Assembly: GCA_003112755.1 (NCBI GenBank) | Contig: BFBT01000003.1 | Location: 1-64,000 of the forward strand | DNA from: Lawsonibacter asaccharolyticus | GTDB taxonomy: Bacteria; Bacillota; Clostridia; Oscillospirales; Oscillospiraceae | DNA: 64,000 bases | Direction of reading: 5' to 3' | Part shown: positions 62,629 to 64,000 of the stretch, piece after piece | How positions within the stretch are numbered: position 1 is the first letter of the stretch | Layout of the letters: the number at the start of each line of letters is the position of its first letter | Position numbers and translations under genes: made by a program | Notes under the pieces: model-generated | The model's input: only the letters and a program-made list of their open reading frames with translations | Databases searched by the model: none | What the model was told of the DNA's origin: nothing

Positions 62629-64000
62629 AAATCATGTCCTGGAATGTAAACGGCTTGGCTGCCTGCAAGCGCAAGGGATTTCTGCGGGTACTGGCCCACT
62701 CCAGGGCGGACATATTCTGCTGCCAGGAGATCAAATCCCGCTGTCCGCTCTCCACCCCGGGGTATTTCCAGTTCTGGAATCCGGCCCAGTGCCCCGGCTA
62801 CTCCGGCACGCTGACGCTCTCCCGCAGGGAGCCGCTTTCCGTCCACTACGGCATGGGAATCAGGGAGTTTGACGAGGAGGGCCGTCTGATCGTTCTGGAA
62901 TACGGCGGCTTCTATGTCGTGAACGTCTATGTCCCCAACTCTCAGAGCGGCCTTGCCCGGCTGGACTACCGGACGGCGTGGGATGAAGCCCTGCTTTCTT
63001 TTTTGAAGGGTCTGGACAAGCCCGTGGTCCTATGCGGGGACTTCAATGTGGCCCGGGATTTTATCGACGTTTACCCTGAAAATATACGGAATACCCCCGA
63101 ACTGCCGGGCTTTCAGTCCCAGGAGCGCGAAGGGATGGAGCGGCTGCTCTCTCTTGGCCTGACCGATGTGTTCCGCGCTTGGTATCCGCAGGTGGAGAGG
63201 GCCTATACCTGGTGGTCCGCACGGCTCAACAAGAGGCAGGAAAACCGGGGGTGGCGGCTGGACTACTTCCTGGTTTCGGACGCGCTGCTGTCCTCCGTCC
63301 GCGGGATCACGCACCATACGGACATCCTTGGTTCGGACCACTGCCCGATTTCCCTGATTTTGCAGCCTGCTGCCCCACGGAAGGAGCTGTCTGACGAGGA
63401 TTTGGCGGCCATGTGGCGGGGACTGAACTGGGAGGCGCTGGAGGACCAGCTGCTGGAGCTGCAGCAGAGTCTGGCCCGAGTCACGTTCGCCGGCCACTGG
63501 AATCACGTGAAGCAGCTCCAAAAAGAGCTGGTCCGTTCTCTGGCCGCGAAAGCCTTGGCGGTGCGCCATGTCGTCCAGCGGGATTCAGAGCCTGGGGTGG
63601 ACCATGTGCGGTGGACCACAGACGCGGAAAAGATGCGCGCCGCGCTCTCCCTGACCTCCAAAGGCTACCACGCCAAGCCCTACCGCCGCATTGTGGTCAT
63701 GGATGGCGGCAAGGAACGGCGGATCAACGTGCCCACCGCCTACGACAAGGCGATGCAGGCCCTGTATGCGTTCTCTCTTGACCCGGTGGCGGAATCCGTG
63801 GCGGACAAAAAATCATTTGCCTTTCGGAAGGGCCGCTCCGCTTTTGACGCCCACGCCTGCATTTGCCGGACTCTGGAAAATGCGGACGCCCCGGACTGGA
63901 TCGTCTGCGCGGATGTCCGGGCCTGCTATGATACCTTGAGCCAGGACTGGCTGATGGCGAACATCCCCATGGACAAAAAGGTGCTGTGGGAGTTCCTGAA
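62625..64000 (+). CDS. Exonuclease III/AP endonuclease-like (EEP) domain fused to a group II-intron-like reverse transcriptase, runs off the window
   Basis: One uninterrupted frame of 458 codons, start ATG 62625 after AAGGAAGGA, no stop before the edge. Residues 1-250 are a complete EEP nuclease: MSWNVNGL, FCCQEIKS, VVNVYVPNSQSG, CGDFNVA (Asp139, Asn141), TWWSAR ... GWRLDYFLVSDAL and GSDHCPISL (Asp238, His239), all catalytic residues present. From about residue 268 an RT N-terminal domain follows (LNWEALEDQLLELQQSL, AAKALAVRHVVQRD, PGVDHVRW). Then RT blocks: RRINVPTAYDKAMQAL (367 on), FAFRKGRSAFDAH and ADVRACYD (Asp430, block 3/A). The YADD box lies beyond the edge. The order nuclease-then-RT is that of eukaryotic LINE retrotransposons. 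Confidence 0.85.
   Translation, partial: MKIMSWNVNGLAACKRKGFLRVLAHSRADIFCCQEIKSRCPLSTPGYFQFWNPAQCPGYSGTLTLSRREPLSVHYGMGIREFDEEGRLIVLEYGGFYVVNVYVPNSQSGLARLDYRTAWDEALLSFLKGLDKPVVLCGDFNVARDFIDVYPENIRNTPELPGFQSQEREGMERLLSLGLTDVFRAWYPQVERAYTWWSARLNKRQENRGWRLDYFLVSDALLSSVRGITHHTDILGSDHCPISLILQPAAPRKELSDEDLAAMWRGLNWEALEDQLLELQQSLARVTFAGHWNHVKQLQKELVRSLAAKALAVRHVVQRDSEPGVDHVRWTTDAEKMRAALSLTSKGYHAKPYRRIVVMDGGKERRINVPTAYDKAMQALYAFSLDPVAESVADKKSFAFRKGRSAFDAHACICRTLENADAPDWIVCADVRACYDTLSQDWLMANIPMDKKVLWEFL

Overview
The window looks like chromosome of a gut Clostridia/Oscillospiraceae-type Firmicute (Flavonifractor, Lawsonibacter or Dysosmobacter-like). The basis is GC-rich housekeeping genes, strong AGGAGG-type ribosome sites, an Amt-PII fusion, TRAP and TTT uptake operons, Spo0A-like domains and IS66 elements. 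The genus is an inference; no rRNA is present.

1-20 kb: nitrogen assimilation (gltB and an ammonium channel fused to PII, divergent, each behind a leader hairpin with a U run). Then a FecCD-type metal/siderophore/cobalamin ABC operon and a sugar-acid operon (TRAP transporter dctPQM, SDR dehydrogenase, DHDPS/NAL-family aldolase) with its own GntR/FCD repressor and three matching operators. A AAA+ ATPase with a C-terminal RyR domain, a DUF4397 protein, rarA, nth and glyA follow. Many genes in the first 8 kb carry single-base indels, which suggests sequence error as much as gene decay.

20-33 kb: trmB, a solitary 5' half of tRNA-Pro in front of a PTS IIC gene, and a LysR-controlled cluster (carboxymuconolactone-decarboxylase-like, cupin, aldo/keto reductase, GNAT, DUF1989). 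A 222-bp tandem repeat then ends in the intact tRNA-Pro(UGG). Directly downstream is an AT-rich two-gene cassette, a DUF4297-like nuclease plus an SMC-like ATPase with a CPVC hook, followed by a tyrosine-recombinase remnant. This is the layout of a defence cargo at a tRNA integration site.

33-47 kb: two apparently identical 3.8-kb IS66 elements, each with two extra Spo0A-C-like genes, flank a block of secreted proteins. An XRE / ECF sigma / anti-sigma / secreted-protein operon follows.

47-64 kb: an AbrB-like zinc-ribbon gene, an unusual Rossmann-HTH protein, several small XRE regulators with recognisable operators, a decayed Y-family polymerase/YolD operon, and a TTT (tctCBA) operon with URO-D-like, UPF0597 and AbrB-transporter genes. 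At the right edge an open frame that leaves the window joins an intact exonuclease III/AP-endonuclease-type (EEP) nuclease to a group II-intron-like reverse transcriptase. This is the most unusual object seen.
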